From Nocardioides pinisoli (lineage in GTDB: Bacteria; Actinomycetota; Actinomycetes; Propionibacteriales; Nocardioidaceae): a stretch of DNA of 64,000 nucleotides. Shown in pieces: positions 9,138 to 17,790 of the stretch. Position 1 is the stretch's first letter; each line of letters begins with the position of its first letter. The stretch is from NCBI RefSeq assembly GCF_024199985.1, contig NZ_JANARS010000002.1, positions 310,001 through 374,000 of the forward strand, in the 5' to 3' direction. Under the pieces are notes generated by a model that had not been told where the DNA came from, made no database searches, and saw nothing but the letters and a program-made list of their open reading frames with translations. The translations under genes and the position numbers were made by a program.

Positions 9138-10724
9138 TCAGTGCGCGGCGACGTCGCGTCGCCGGAACCCGGCGACGCCTCCGAGGAAGAGCCCGCCCGC
9201 GACGAGGGCCAGGGTGGCGAGGGCGGGTGCCGACACGTCCTCGACCGGGACCCGGGGCACGTGGGAGTAGGGCGACAGGTCGAGGACCCACTGCGGCGGG
9301 TCGAGCAGCCCGCCCAGCCAGCCGCGGACGAGCGCGAACGCCATCACCGCCCATGCCACCCACGTCCAGCGGGGCAGCCACCCGTCGAGCAGAGCCACCA
9401 GGCCGATGAGCGTCAGCACCGCGGGGAGGTAGGCCAGCTGGGCGCCCAGCGCCGTCACCGCGTCGCCGACGTCCGTGGCGAGGACCTGGCCGATCCCCAG
9501 TCCGACCCCGGCGGCCAGGAGCACCACGCACGAGCCGGCCACCGTCGCGAGCACGTCGGTCGTCATCGACCGGGTCCTGCTCGTCGGGCCGGCCAGGACC
9601 ACGTCGAGCTGGCCCTCGTCCTCGTCCGCGCCGGCGTGACCGGACGCCCAGACGGCGAAGGCGCCCGTGGTCAGGCCGAGGATCAGCACCATCGTGGCGA
9701 GGTAGGACTCCGTCACGGTCGCCCCGGTGCCGAGCTCGAGGTAGTCGGCGAGCGTCGGGTTGTCGCGTGCCATGTCCGCCATGGCGTCACCCAGCGTGCC
9801 GACCAGCGACCCGAGCAGCAGGACCGAGACCGACCAGCCCAGCACGCCACCGCGCTTGATCCGCCACGCCAGCCCGAAGCCGCCCGAGAGGCTGCGCGGC
9901 GCGCGGGTCCGGGCGGCCCTGGTCGGCAGCATGCCGCCACCGAGGTCGCGCTTCTCGGCCAGCCACACCGCGACGGCCAGCAGCACCCCCGTGGCCAGGA
10001 CGGGCAGGGCGAGGGGCCACCAGCGGTTGTCGACGGGCACGTGCGTGGCCTGCACCCAGCCGATCGGGGAGAGCCAGACCAGCCAGTCGTCGCGGACGTC
10101 ACCGGCCGCCCGCACGACGTACGCCGCCGCGAACACCGCCAGCGACGCGCCCACCGCGGTCCGCGAGTGGACGAAGAGCTGCGCGACGCACAGCGCGATG
10201 GCCGCGTGGACCAGTCCCAGGGGAGCGATGCCGGCCCCCAGCAGCAGCGACGCCCCCGAGGTCAGTGCCGACGGCGCCAGGGCCAGCCAGACGGCCGCCC
10301 CCACGAGCAGGCACGCGACCGTGGTGGTCACGAGGGCGGCCGCGCTGGCCGCGTGCCGACCCACCTCCGTCGACCGGAGGACCTCGCTGCGCCCGGACTC
10401 CTCCTCCGCGCGCGTGTGCCGCACGGTCATCGTGATCGCCATCAGGCAGACGCCGAGGATCATCATGAACGCGGCCTCGTAGACGATGACCCCGGCCAGG
10501 GTCTGCAGGCCCACGGGGGGCCCGCCGAAGGCGATGGTGACGGGGGACTCCCCGACGAGCTCGGCGTAGGCGTCGACCGTGGCCTGGGTCGGGTAGACCC
10601 GGGCCTCCGACACGCCCGTCGCGTAGGTCGTGGCACCGATGCCCAGCACCCACAGCGGGATCTGCCAGCGGTCGCGGTGCAGCGCGAGGCGCACGAGCGG
10701 GAGGGTGCCGGCGAAGAGGGTCAC
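9138..10724 (-). CDS. ABC-2-type exporter permease, antibiotic-export family
   Basis: A 528-residue membrane protein with roughly twelve hydrophobic segments in two six-helix halves, like permeases annotated as exporters of polyketide antibiotics. It opens [20 protein letters not shown], a conserved N-terminus of this family, and ends [14 protein letters not shown]. The GTG at 10724 is chosen because homologous ATPase genes end there: TGA at 10723-10721 in another frame would overlap it as GTGA. In the present sequence the frame continues without a stop into the upstream ATPase remnant, but that results from an indel rather than a true fusion. The permease itself looks intact; without a working ATPase it is probably non-functional. 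Confidence 0.82.
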   Translation of the reverse strand: MTLFAGTLPLVRLALHRDRWQIPLWVLGIGATTYATGVSEARVYPTQATVDAYAELVGESPVTIAFGGPPVGLQTLAGVIVYEAAFMMILGVCLMAITMTVRHTRAEEESGRSEVLRSTEVGRHAASAAALVTTTVACLLVGAAVWLALAPSALTSGASLLLGAGIAPLGLVHAAIALCVAQLFVHSRTAVGASLAVFAAAYVVRAAGDVRDDWLVWLSPIGWVQATHVPVDNRWWPLALPVLATGVLLAVAVWLAEKRDLGGGMLPTRAARTRAPRSLSGGFGLAWRIKRGGVLGWSVSVLLLGSLVGTLGDAMADMARDNPTLADYLELGTGATVTESYLATMVLILGLTTGAFAVWASGHAGADEDEGQLDVVLAGPTSRTRSMTTDVLATVAGSCVVLLAAGVGLGIGQVLATDVGDAVTALGAQLAYLPAVLTLIGLVALLDGWLPRWTWVAWAVMAFALVRGWLGGLLDPPQWVLDLSPYSHVPRVPVEDVSAPALATLALVAGGLFLGGVAGFRRRDVAAH

Positions 10725-11580
10725 GGCTGGACACCCCCCGGGCCCGCCCGGGTCGTCGTAGTGGCTCAGGAACAGCTCCTCGAGCGTGGGCGGGTGCGCC
10801 ACGATCGAGTCGACCCCGATCCGGCCCAGCGCGAGGAGGGTGTCGTCGATCGCGGTCGTGTCGGCCTCGAGGCGCACCTCGCCGTCGTGCGCCGACACGA
10901 GCGTGACGCCGGGCAGGCTGCTCAGCCCGTCCGGGGCGCCGCGCAGACGCGCCACGAGGGTGGTGTGGGTGCGGCTGCGGAGCGAGGCGAGCGAGCCCGA
11001 CAGGATCGTGCGGCCCTCGCGGATGATGCTCACGCGGTCGCACAGCGCCTCGACCTCGGCGAGGATGTGCGAGGAGAGCAGCACGGTGCGGCCCCGGGCC
11101 ACCTCCTCGCGGACGACCTGCTGGAACTCCGCCTCCATGATCGGGTCGAGCCCGGCCGTCGGCTCGTCGAGCAGCAGCAGCTCGGCGTCGGCGCAGAGGC
11201 CGGCGACCAGGCCGACGTTCTGGCGGTTGCCCTTGGAGTAGGTGCGGCAGAGCCTGCCCGGGTCGAGCTCGAACCGCTCGATGAGCGAGGCCCTCCTGTC
11301 CTCGTCGATCCCGCCGCGCGCATCCGGCCGAGCAGGTCGATGACCCCCCGCCCGACAGGTTGGGCCAGAGCGAGACCTCGCCGGGCACGTAGGACAACCT
11401 CCGGTGCAGCGCGACGGCGTCGCGCCACGGGTCGCCGCCGAGCAGCCGGGCCTCGCCGGAGTCGCTCCTGAGCAGCCCGAGCAGGATGCGGATCGTCGTG
11501 GACTTCCCGGCTCCGTTGGGACCGAGGAAGCCGTGCACCTCGCCCTCCTCGACCTGCAGGTCGAGGCCGTCGAGGGCCAC
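10721..11580 (-). pseudogene. Frameshifted ABC transporter ATPase paired with the downstream permease
   Basis: ATPase fragments lie in three frames. From 11580 one frame gives [20 protein letters not shown] followed by Walker A ([10 protein letters not shown]) and [15 protein letters not shown]. At the C6 run 11344-11349 the frame changes to [12 protein letters not shown], and near 11308-11322 it changes again to [19 protein letters not shown]. The signature (YSKGNRQ), Walker B ([12 protein letters not shown]) and switch His (LSSHILAE) follow. A third G-run (10734-10739) hides the expected stop at 10721-10723. No plausible start is found before the VALDG segment, where a normal ATPase has ~20 more residues. 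This is either gene decay or repeated homopolymer sequencing errors. Confidence 0.8.
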
Positions 11581-11696
11581 GGTCGTGCCGAAGCCACCGT
11601 TCCCAGGACCTTCCGCCCCCAGCCGGTGGCCAACGGCCCTCCCGGCCGGCGCGCGCCGGGGCGAGCATGGAAGAAGGTGGAAGGAGGTGTTCGACG

Positions 11697-12077
11697 ATGA
11701 AGCTGAAGGCGAAGGACGTGGTGGCCACCGTCCTGGTGGCGGCCATCGCCGTGCCCTACATCGGCTACCTCATCCGTGGTGAAATGCCCTTCATCGAGGA
11801 CCCGCGAGGAATGGCGGGCACCGGTCTGGTGCTCGGCATCGCGGCGTACCTCGTGATGACGTGGGGCGACTCGTTCGACCAGCTCGGCAAGGCCGAGACG
11901 GCGCTCGCCGCCGTCGTGGCGGGCCTGGGCCTCGCGGCCCTGGTCCTCGCGGAGACGGCTGCCGCCGAGGCGCTGCTGGCGGTGTTCATGGGCTCGATCC
12001 TCGTGGTCTGGGCCGTGAAGCTGGTCGACCACACGGGTCTGCTGCACTGGCACCGACCCACGAGTGCGGCCCGGTAG
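11697..12077 (+). CDS. Small four-helix membrane protein of unknown function
   Basis: 126 residues with about four hydrophobic segments: [52 protein letters not shown] and [18 protein letters not shown]. The start is decided by a near-perfect Shine-Dalgarno (AAGGAGGTG) nine bases before ATG 11697. The C-terminus ([15 protein letters not shown]) is short and basic. I do not recognise the family. It is divergent from the ABC ATPase remnant, whose missing 5' end would lie just upstream. Confidence 0.8.
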   Translation: MKLKAKDVVATVLVAAIAVPYIGYLIRGEMPFIEDPRGMAGTGLVLGIAAYLVMTWGDSFDQLGKAETALAAVVAGLGLAALVLAETAAAEALLAVFMGSILVVWAVKLVDHTGLLHWHRPTSAAR

Positions 12078-12164
12078 GGGCACCCACCTGGGGCGGGCCC
12101 GGAGCCCCGTGAGGGCGCCGGGCCCGTGGTCCGCCAGATCCGAGGAGGTCCGAGGAGGCCCGAG

Positions 12165-12644
12165 ATGACATTCGCCACGACCATGCTGACAGCCCTCGCG
12201 CCCGTGGTGCTGGCCCTCGCCGGCCCGGGTGGCGCACCTCTCGACGACCGGGCGCCCACCTGCGATGGTCAGCCGGCCACGATGGTCGTCACCCGCGACT
12301 CACCCCACGTGGTCCACGGGACCGACCGTCGTGACGTCGTCGCCGTCGTCGCGCCCGGCCACGTCGTCCGCGCCCGGGCCGGGGACGACCTGGTCTGCGG
12401 CTCGGGGCACGCCGACACCGTCCGGGGTGGGGCGGGGGACGACCACGTGCTCGGCCACGGTGGTGGTGACCACCTCTACGGCGGCACGGGCGACGACGTC
12501 GTACGCGGCGGGCTGGGCGAGGACTGGTGCTACGGGCAGGACGGCACCGACGACGTCCACGGTGAGCACCACGGCGAGGACGACGGTCACCACGAGGACA
12601 CCCACGACGACACCCATGACGACTCGCACGACCGTCTCGGGTGA
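12165..12644 (+). CDS. Secreted RTX-type (hemolysin-type) calcium-binding repeat protein with His/Asp-rich tail
   Basis: 159 residues. An N-terminal hydrophobic stretch (TTMLTALAPVVLALAGPGGA) looks like a signal peptide. It is followed by nonapeptide-like repeats of the GGxGxDxxx type: VRGGAGDDHVLGHGGGDH, LYGGTGDDVVRGGLGED. These form Ca2+-binding beta-rolls in RTX proteins. The C-terminal ~30 residues are extremely rich in His and Asp (HGEHHGEDDGHHEDTHDDTH and on), which suggests divalent metal binding. No enzymatic domain is present. A GAGGAGG site seven bases upstream decides ATG 12165. The role is unknown; a surface or secreted metal binder is an inference. Confidence 0.8.
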   Translation: MTFATTMLTALAPVVLALAGPGGAPLDDRAPTCDGQPATMVVTRDSPHVVHGTDRRDVVAVVAPGHVVRARAGDDLVCGSGHADTVRGGAGDDHVLGHGGGDHLYGGTGDDVVRGGLGEDWCYGQDGTDDVHGEHHGEDDGHHEDTHDDTHDDSHDRLG

Positions 12645-12692
12645 TGCCTGAGACCCCCAAGAACGGGGTCGCGGCGCGAGCGCCGGCGGGGC

Positions 12693-12698
12693 TAGCGT
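12693..12698 (+). promoter_or_regulatory. -10 box (TAGCGT) of a leaderless promoter
   Basis: TAGCGT ends six bases before ATG 12705, with no Shine-Dalgarno between, so the hemerythrin-like mRNA is probably leaderless. Confidence 0.6.
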
Positions 12699-12704
12699 CC
12701 CGCC

Positions 12705-13337
12705 ATGACCGAGCCGCTGAGCATGAACCAGATCATCCACGCCGCGGTGCGCCCGGACGTGACCCGCACCGAGCAGGCGCTGCGGACCCTGCCGGACGGC
12801 GACACGGCGCGAGCCCGCCAGATCCGGACGGCCTGGCGCAACCTCGTCCGCGAGCTGACCCACCACCACGAGGCCGAGGACGAGCACGTATGGCCGTTCC
12901 TCCAGTCGCGCGGCGTCGACCTGACGCTCCTCGAGCAGATGGAGTCCGAGCACGTCGCGATGAAGCAGGCGCTGTCGTCGGTGTCGACCAGCCTCGACGG
13001 CGTCGTCGCCGCACCGTCGGCGATCAACGCCTCGGCAGCCGCCGACGAGGTCGCACGCGCCCGCGAGGTGATCAACGGCCACCTCGACCACGAGGAGCGC
13101 GACGTGGAGGGGCCCATGGGTGCCCTGAAGGACGACGAGGAGTTCAAGGCGCTGACCAAGAGGCTCCGGCCGGCGAGCCCGGTCGACGCCGCCAACTCGC
13201 TGGCCTGGATGCAGGACGGCGCGGGGGAGCGGGAGCGGTCGTCGCTGCGGGCGACCATCCCGGGGCCGGTCGTCACGGTCCTGACGCTGCTGCTCGCGCG
13301 CCGCTACCGGCGTGAGGTCGCTCCGGTCTGGCGCTGA
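12705..13337 (+). CDS. Hemerythrin HHE-domain protein
   Basis: 210 residues; helical bundle expected to bind a di-iron centre through His/Glu ligands. Candidate ligands are in ELTHHHEAEDEHVWPFLQ, QMESEHVAMKQAL and VINGHLDHEERDVEG. Such proteins are linked to oxygen, NO or iron sensing, but the specific role here is unknown. The C-terminus (PGPVVTVLTLLLARRYRR) is hydrophobic followed by basic residues and could be a membrane-associated helix. Its last 34 bases overlap the 3' end of the convergent SRPBCC gene. Confidence 0.88.
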   Translation: MTEPLSMNQIIHAAVRPDVTRTEQALRTLPDGDTARARQIRTAWRNLVRELTHHHEAEDEHVWPFLQSRGVDLTLLEQMESEHVAMKQALSSVSTSLDGVVAAPSAINASAAADEVARAREVINGHLDHEERDVEGPMGALKDDEEFKALTKRLRPASPVDAANSLAWMQDGAGERERSSLRATIPGPVVTVLTLLLARRYRREVAPVWR

Positions 13338-13825
13338 TCCGACTCCGCCAGCGCCTTCAGGGTCAGCAGCTGCTTGCGCGCCATCACGAGGTCGCCGACC
13401 GAGAGGGCCGGCGCCAGCCACCTGCTGGTCCGGGCCACCACCTTGAGCACCAGGCGTACGTCGCGACCGTGCGGCAGGACGGCGTACGACAGGTGGGCGC
13501 CCATGATCGTCGCGGTCAGCTCCCGGCCGGGATCCACGGCCACGACCCGCCCCTGGTCGCGCCCGAGCGCGCGGGTGAACGGGTCGCCCACCTGCGGCTC
13601 CGGCAGCTCACGGAGGTCCCGCGGCGAGCGCCGGCCCAGGTTGTCGACGAGGTCGTAGGAGTAGGGCGCCAGGCGCACCTGCCGGACCCGCGCCCACACG
13701 GTCTCCGGGGCGGCGTGGACGGTGACGCCGCGCCACGCCTCCAGCGTCGGCCGTGGGACGAGGTCGTCGCAGCCGTACGTGCGGCGCACCTCCGCGTCGC
13801 TGACACCCCACCGGTCGCCGATCAC
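13304..13825 (-). CDS. SRPBCC-family protein
   Basis: 173 residues with the pattern of a START-like/SRPBCC hydrophobic-ligand fold: WRGVTVHAAPETVWARVRQV, where the A-P-E-x-V-W motif opens the domain, then GRRSPRDLRELPEPQVGDPF and the strand VVAVDPGRELTATIMG. Ligand and function are unknown. GTG start at 13825 has a TAGCGT box six bases upstream. The gene converges with and overlaps the hemerythrin gene by 34 bases, an antisense arrangement in both coding ends. Confidence 0.8.
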   Translation of the reverse strand: MIGDRWGVSDAEVRRTYGCDDLVPRPTLEAWRGVTVHAAPETVWARVRQVRLAPYSYDLVDNLGRRSPRDLRELPEPQVGDPFTRALGRDQGRVVAVDPGRELTATIMGAHLSYAVLPHGRDVRLVLKVVARTSRWLAPALSVGDLVMARKQLLTLKALAESDQRQTGATSRR

Positions 13826-13831
13826 GCCTCC

Positions 13832-13837
13832 ACGCTA
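13832..13837 (-). promoter_or_regulatory. -10 box (TAGCGT, minus strand) of the SRPBCC gene
   Basis: TAGCGT on the minus strand lies six bases before GTG 13825, consistent with leaderless transcription. The spacer GGAGGC could also act as a poor ribosome site. Confidence 0.55.
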
Positions 13838-13861
13838 GCCGGACGATGCTCGCTCGGTCGT

Positions 13862-13896
13862 AGGTCGAGGAGGGACGAGGTCCGGTCGCGAGACCC
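13862..13896 (+). repeat. Isolated type-B REP-like repeat
   Basis: GGTCGAGGAGGGACGAGGTC followed by CGGTCGCGAGACCC matches, with few changes, the repeat at 54068-54103 about 40 kb away. It fills the 95-bp gap between the SRPBCC gene and the kinase. Confidence 0.7.
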
Positions 13897-13920
13897 GACC
13901 GGCGTGCCCGGGCAGTCGGG

Positions 13921-14355
13921 TCAGGCGGAGAGGGACGTGCGGTCCAGCGCCGCACGCACCTGACGGACGACCAGGTCGACGTCGAGGGTGCCTCCGGTGT
14001 CGACCCGGACCACCGTCCCCAGTCCCAAGGGCTCCCGCGCAGACGCGGGCAGGCCGTCGAAGGATCGCTGGACGTCGGAGGCGGTGCGGTCCCCGTCATG
14101 GTGTCCGGGGTGCCGGACGCGCGAGGCGAACCTCGCCGCCGCCACGTCGGTCGGGCACGCGTAGAGCACCTCGTCGCTCGCGCGACTCAGCCGTGTGCGC
14201 TCGGCCCGGTCGGGGCAGCCGAGGCTGTCGAACAGCACCTCGAGGATCGCGTCCTTGTCGATCACGGGCATGGCCAGTCGTTCGCCGAGGAGCCTGCCGA
14301 CCGTGGTCTTCCCGCTGGCCGGGAGGCCCGACACCACCACGAGTCGCGACGTCAC
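13921..14355 (-). CDS. P-loop kinase-like protein, apparently with an internal deletion
   Basis: 144 residues. The N-terminus has a clear Walker A (VVSGLPASGKTTVGRLLGER) followed by MPVIDKDAILEVLFD, typical of AAA_33-type small kinases. Family members then have a second strand with a catalytic or lid region of roughly 40-50 residues. Here RASDEVLYA runs straight into CPTDVAAARFASRVRHPGHH, which normally follows that segment. The reading frame is kept, so this looks like an in-frame internal deletion. The protein may be inactive. GTG at 14355 gives VTSRLVVVSG. The substrate is unknown. Confidence 0.7.
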   Translation of the reverse strand: MTSRLVVVSGLPASGKTTVGRLLGERLAMPVIDKDAILEVLFDSLGCPDRAERTRLSRASDEVLYACPTDVAAARFASRVRHPGHHDGDRTASDVQRSFDGLPASAREPLGLGTVVRVDTGGTLDVDLVVRQVRAALDRTSLSA

Positions 14356-14429
14356 TTCGACATCGTGCCACTGGCGACTCACACGCCGAGGCCCGTGCCC
14401 GGCAGCTCCGCGCGACCCGTGCGGCCCGA

Positions 14430-14807
14430 CTACTTGCCGAGGTCCCGGAGCTGGACCGAGACCGTGACCGTGTCGCGCCCCAGGACCGCGACGCCGGTGC
14501 AGCGGCTGCGGCGGTCGAGCAGGCTGTGGGCGCGGCAGCCCGACACCGCGGCATCGAGCTCGGCCACGGCTTCGGTGGCCGCGAGATCCTCCGGCACGAC
14601 GACCGCGACCTCGAGGAAGCAGCCGCCCGAACCGCACCCCCGCTCGGGCTCGGCGTAGGAGTAGCCCGGTGGCAGGTCCGGGAGGTGCTCCTCCGACGGG
14701 AACTGCGGGCCGGCCAGGCTGGCCACCGCCACGACGAGCGCCACCACGCCCGCCGCGGCCAACGCGCCGAGCATCACCGCGAGCATCGTCCTCGGTCGAA
14801 CCCCCAT
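14430..14807 (-). CDS. Membrane-anchored hypothetical protein
   Basis: 125 residues: a basic N-terminus (MGVRPRTM), one transmembrane segment (~8-33, LAVMLGALAAAGVVALVVAV) and an extracytoplasmic domain of ~90 residues containing four Cys (GCGSGGCF, SGCRAH and RCTG), possibly disulfide-bonded. No family recognised. A near-consensus -10 (CAGGAT) sits six bases before the ATG. It lies in the block that separates hisH from priA, divergent from priA. Confidence 0.7.
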   Translation of the reverse strand: MGVRPRTMLAVMLGALAAAGVVALVVAVASLAGPQFPSEEHLPDLPPGYSYAEPERGCGSGGCFLEVAVVVPEDLAATEAVAELDAAVSGCRAHSLLDRRSRCTGVAVLGRDTVTVSVQLRDLGK

Positions 14808-14882
14808 GGCGCGATCCTGTCAGCCCGGGTGAGCCCCGTCTCGCCCCGGCGAGGCCCCGCCCGGAGCCGCGCCGCCCGCTCC

Positions 14883-14888
14883 TAGGAT
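14883..14888 (+). promoter_or_regulatory. -10 box (TAGGAT) of a leaderless priA promoter
   Basis: TAGGAT ends six bases before the priA ATG. It gives the second his segment (priA-NUDIX-hisF) its own promoter, as needed once it was separated from hisDCBH. Confidence 0.7.
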
Positions 14889-14894
14889 CGACCC

Positions 14895-15641
14895 ATGCCC
14901 AGCACCCCCGAGCAGCCCTACCTCGAGCTCCTGCCCGCCGTCGACATCAAGGGCGGCCAGGCCGTCCAGCTGGTGCAGGGGGTGGACGGATCGGAGAAGC
15001 GCTTCGGTGACCCGATCGAGGCGGCGCTGCGGTGGCAGGAGGCCGGCGCGGAGTGGATCCACCTGGTGGACCTCGACGCGGCCTTCGGGCACGGCCACAA
15101 CCGCGAGCTCCAGGCCCGGATCGTCGGCACGCTCGACATCCAGGTCGAGATGAGCGGCGGCATCCGCGACGACGAGTCGCTCGAGGCAGCCATGGCGACG
15201 GGCTGCCGGCGGGTCAACATCGGCACCGCCGCGCTGGAGCAGCCCGAGTGGTGTGCCCGGGCGATCGCGACGTACGGCGACCGGGTGGCGGTCGGCCTCG
15301 ACGTCCGCGGCACGACGCTGGCCGCACGCGGATGGACGCGCGACGGGGGCGACCTCTACGAGACCCTCGCTCGTCTCGACTCCGAGGGCTGCGCGCGCTA
15401 CGTCGTCACCGACGTCAACAAGGACGGCATGCTGCAGGGCCCCAACCTCCAGCTGCTCCGCGACGTCTGTGCCGCCACCGACAAGCCGGTCGTGGCCAGC
15501 GGCGGCGTCACCACCCTCGACGACATCCGGGCGCTCATGTCCCTCGTCGACGACGGGGTCGAGGGCGCCATCGCCGGCACCGCGCTCTACGAGGGCCGGT
15601 TCACCCTCGAGGACGCGCTCGCGCTCACGAGGGGCGCGTGA
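14895..15641 (+). CDS. priA: Phosphoribosyl isomerase A (HisA/TrpF bifunctional type)
   Basis: (beta-alpha)8-barrel isomerase, 248 residues. In Actinobacteria this HisA homologue isomerises ProFAR for histidine synthesis and commonly also phosphoribosyl anthranilate for tryptophan synthesis. Visible features: [19 protein letters not shown] with the catalytic Asp, [30 protein letters not shown] and C-terminal phosphate loops [13 protein letters not shown] and [12 protein letters not shown]. The second catalytic Asp is in [15 protein letters not shown]. Dual activity is inferred from the lineage; it would be supported by absence of trpF elsewhere in the genome. The stop overlaps the GTG of the NUDIX gene. 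Confidence 0.95.
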   Translation: MPSTPEQPYLELLPAVDIKGGQAVQLVQGVDGSEKRFGDPIEAALRWQEAGAEWIHLVDLDAAFGHGHNRELQARIVGTLDIQVEMSGGIRDDESLEAAMATGCRRVNIGTAALEQPEWCARAIATYGDRVAVGLDVRGTTLAARGWTRDGGDLYETLARLDSEGCARYVVTDVNKDGMLQGPNLQLLRDVCAATDKPVVASGGVTTLDDIRALMSLVDDGVEGAIAGTALYEGRFTLEDALALTRGA

Positions 15642-16090
15642 GCATGGAGTTCACCGAGTACCACACCCGCCTGGCCGCCTACGTGCTCCTCGTCGACGAG
15701 GTCGAGGGGCAGGAGCGGGTGCTGCTCGCGTGGTGGAACGGGGAGGGGCACAGCGACCCCGTCTGGTCGCTCCCGGGTGGCGGCATCGACTTCGACGAGT
15801 CGGTGCTCGACGGGCTCGTGCGTGAGGTCTACGAGGAGAGCGGCTACCACGTCGAGCCGGGTGCGCTCCTCGCCGAGCACTTCTTCACGGGACGTGGCCG
15901 CACCTTCGACGGCTGGTTCCGCTCGCAGCGCTTCGTCTTCGACGCGACGATCACCGGTGGCGAGCTCGGCACGACCGAGGTCGACGGCTCCACCGACTAC
16001 GCGAGGTGGGTCCCGCTCGCCGAGCTCGACGGGCAGCCGCGTGCGGACATCGTCGACGTCGCCCTCGCCGCACGGGAGGCGAGGAAGTGA
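15638..16090 (+). CDS. NUDIX hydrolase inserted between priA and hisF
   Basis: 150 residues with a complete Nudix box: [20 protein letters not shown] plus ESGY (GX5EX7REUXEEXGU). It should hydrolyse a nucleoside diphosphate linked to another group; the substrate is unknown. GTG 15638 overlaps the priA stop as GTGA; ATG 15644 is the alternative start. Its own stop overlaps the hisF GTG. The tight coupling to both his genes suggests co-expression, not necessarily a role in histidine synthesis. Confidence 0.9.
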   Translation: MSMEFTEYHTRLAAYVLLVDEVEGQERVLLAWWNGEGHSDPVWSLPGGGIDFDESVLDGLVREVYEESGYHVEPGALLAEHFFTGRGRTFDGWFRSQRFVFDATITGGELGTTEVDGSTDYARWVPLAELDGQPRADIVDVALAAREARK

Positions 16091-16848
16091 GCCTCGCGAT
16101 CCGGGTCATCCCGTGCCTCGACGTCGACGGCGGACGCGTGGTCAAGGGCGTCAACTTCGAGGACCTGCGCGACGCCGGCGACCCGGTCGAGCTGGCCCGC
16201 CTCTACGACGCCGAGGGCGCCGACGAGCTGACCTTCCTCGACATCTCCGCCTCCCACGAGGGCCGCGCGACCACCATGGAGGTCGTCAGCCGCTGCGCCG
16301 AGGAGGTCTTCATCCCGCTCACCGTCGGCGGCGGTGTCAGCAGCGTCGCGGACGTCGACCGGCTGCTGCGCGCCGGAGCCGACAAGGTGGCGGTCAACAC
16401 CGCCGCCATCCACCGCCCCGAGCTGGTCGCCGAGATCGCCGACCGGTTCGGCAGCCAGGTGCTCGTGCTGAGCGTCGACGCCCGGCGGGCGGAGGGGACC
16501 GACAGCGGCTTCGAGGTCACCACCCACGGTGGCAGGAAGAGCGCCGGCCTCGACGCGATCGAGTGGGCCGCGCGCGCCGCCGAGCTGGGGGCGGGCGAGA
16601 TCCTGCTCAACGCGATGGACGCCGACGGCACGACCGACGGCTTCGACCTCGAGCTCATCCGCGCCGTACGCCGCGAGGTGGGCGTCCCGGTCATCGCGAG
16701 CGGGGGAGCGGGTGCCGTGGAGCACTTCTCGCCCGCCGTCGAGGCCGGGGCCGACGCCGTGCTGGCAGCCACCGTCTTCCACTTCGGGACCCTCACCATC
16801 GGCGATGTCAAGGCCGGTCTGTCCGCGGCCGGCTACCCGGTCCGCTGA
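16087..16848 (+). CDS. hisF: Imidazole glycerol phosphate synthase, cyclase subunit
   Basis: 253-residue (beta-alpha)8-barrel that uses HisH-derived ammonia to make imidazole glycerol phosphate and AICAR. Signature segments: [20 protein letters not shown] with catalytic Asp, [68 protein letters not shown] with the second Asp, and [16 protein letters not shown] at 16087 overlaps the NUDIX stop (GTGA), which decides the start. Last gene of the second his segment. Confidence 0.97.
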   Translation: MSLAIRVIPCLDVDGGRVVKGVNFEDLRDAGDPVELARLYDAEGADELTFLDISASHEGRATTMEVVSRCAEEVFIPLTVGGGVSSVADVDRLLRAGADKVAVNTAAIHRPELVAEIADRFGSQVLVLSVDARRAEGTDSGFEVTTHGGRKSAGLDAIEWAARAAELGAGEILLNAMDADGTTDGFDLELIRAVRREVGVPVIASGGAGAVEHFSPAVEAGADAVLAATVFHFGTLTIGDVKAGLSAAGYPVR

Positions 16849-16863
16849 CGCCGGGCGGAGTCG

Positions 16864-16869
16864 TAGGAT
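16864..16869 (+). promoter_or_regulatory. -10 box (TAGGAT) of a leaderless ABC-importer promoter
   Basis: TAGGAT ends six bases before ATG 16876. It would drive the three-gene amino acid importer independently of hisF. Confidence 0.65.
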
Positions 16870-16875
16870 TCCGCC

Positions 16876-17790
16876 ATGCTGAAGACCTCCCGGCGCGCTG
16901 CCCGGCGCCACCTCGCCGTCGTCACCCTCGCGGCCGCCGCGATCGCGCTGTCCGCGTGCGCCCCGACCGACGAGGCCGACACCGACAGCGGCTCCGACTC
17001 CGCCGACTCCTCGGAGAGCTCCGAGGCGCCGGCCGCCGACGAGTGCACGCCGGACACGATGGAGACCGTCACCGACGGCACGCTCACCATCGCGACCGAC
17101 GACCCGGCCTACGAGCCGTGGTTCGTCGACAACGACCCGACCAACGGCGAGGGCTACGAGTCCGCCGTGGCCTACGCCATCGCCGAGCAGCTCGGCTACA
17201 CCGCGGAGCAGGTGGCCTGGGTCAAGGTGCCGTTCAACAAGGTGGTGCAGCCCGGCCCCAAGGAGTTCGACTTCGACGTCAACCAGGTCTCGATCACCGA
17301 GGCCCGCCGCAAGGCCGTCGACTTCTCCTCCGGCTACTACGACGTCGTGCAGGCGGTCATCACCACCAAAGGCAGCTCGATCGACGGCGCCACCGGCCTC
17401 GCCGACCTCGCCGACGCCAAGCTCGGCGCCCAGGTCGGCACGACCAGCTACACCGCCATCACCGACCAGATCCAGCCGTCGGAGGAGCCGGCCGTCTTCG
17501 ACACCAACGACCAGGCGGTGCAGTCGCTCAAGAACGGCCAGATCGACGGCATCGTCGTCGACCTGCCGACCGCCTACTTCATGACCGCCGTCCAGCTCGA
17601 CGACGGCGTCATCGTCGGCCAGCTCCCGCTGCCCGACGGCGAGCCGGAGCAGTTCGGCGCGGTGCTGGCCAAGGACAGCCCGCTGACCGACTGCGTCTCG
17701 CAGGCGGTCGACACGCTGCGCGAGGACGGCGTCCTCGACCAGATCGGCCAGGAGTGGCTGGCCCAGCAGGGCGCCCCCGAGCTGTCCTGA
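16876..17790 (+). CDS. Polar amino acid ABC transporter, substrate-binding lipoprotein
   Basis: 304 residues. A lipoprotein signal with lipobox ALSAC places the lipidated Cys at residue 28, followed by an acidic Ser/Asp linker. The family 3 solute-binding domain begins DGTLTIATDDPAYEPWFVDN and includes VNQVSITEARRKAVDFSSGY and AKLGAQVGTTSY, where the conserved Arg contacts the ligand carboxylate. The ligand is probably a polar amino acid; which one cannot be told from sequence. First gene of an importer operon; TGA overlaps the permease ATG by one base. Confidence 0.93.
   Translation: MLKTSRRAARRHLAVVTLAAAAIALSACAPTDEADTDSGSDSADSSESSEAPAADECTPDTMETVTDGTLTIATDDPAYEPWFVDNDPTNGEGYESAVAYAIAEQLGYTAEQVAWVKVPFNKVVQPGPKEFDFDVNQVSITEARRKAVDFSSGYYDVVQAVITTKGSSIDGATGLADLADAKLGAQVGTTSYTAITDQIQPSEEPAVFDTNDQAVQSLKNGQIDGIVVDLPTAYFMTAVQLDDGVIVGQLPLPDGEPEQFGAVLAKDSPLTDCVSQAVDTLREDGVLDQIGQEWLAQQGAPELS

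Noticed and set aside
9138..12083. A 981-codon open frame that would fuse ABC ATPase and permease
   Set aside because: Only its C-terminal two thirds code sensibly. The N-terminal third lacks Walker A in this frame and runs antisense through the gene at 11697. The apparent fusion results from an indel that hides the ATPase stop.
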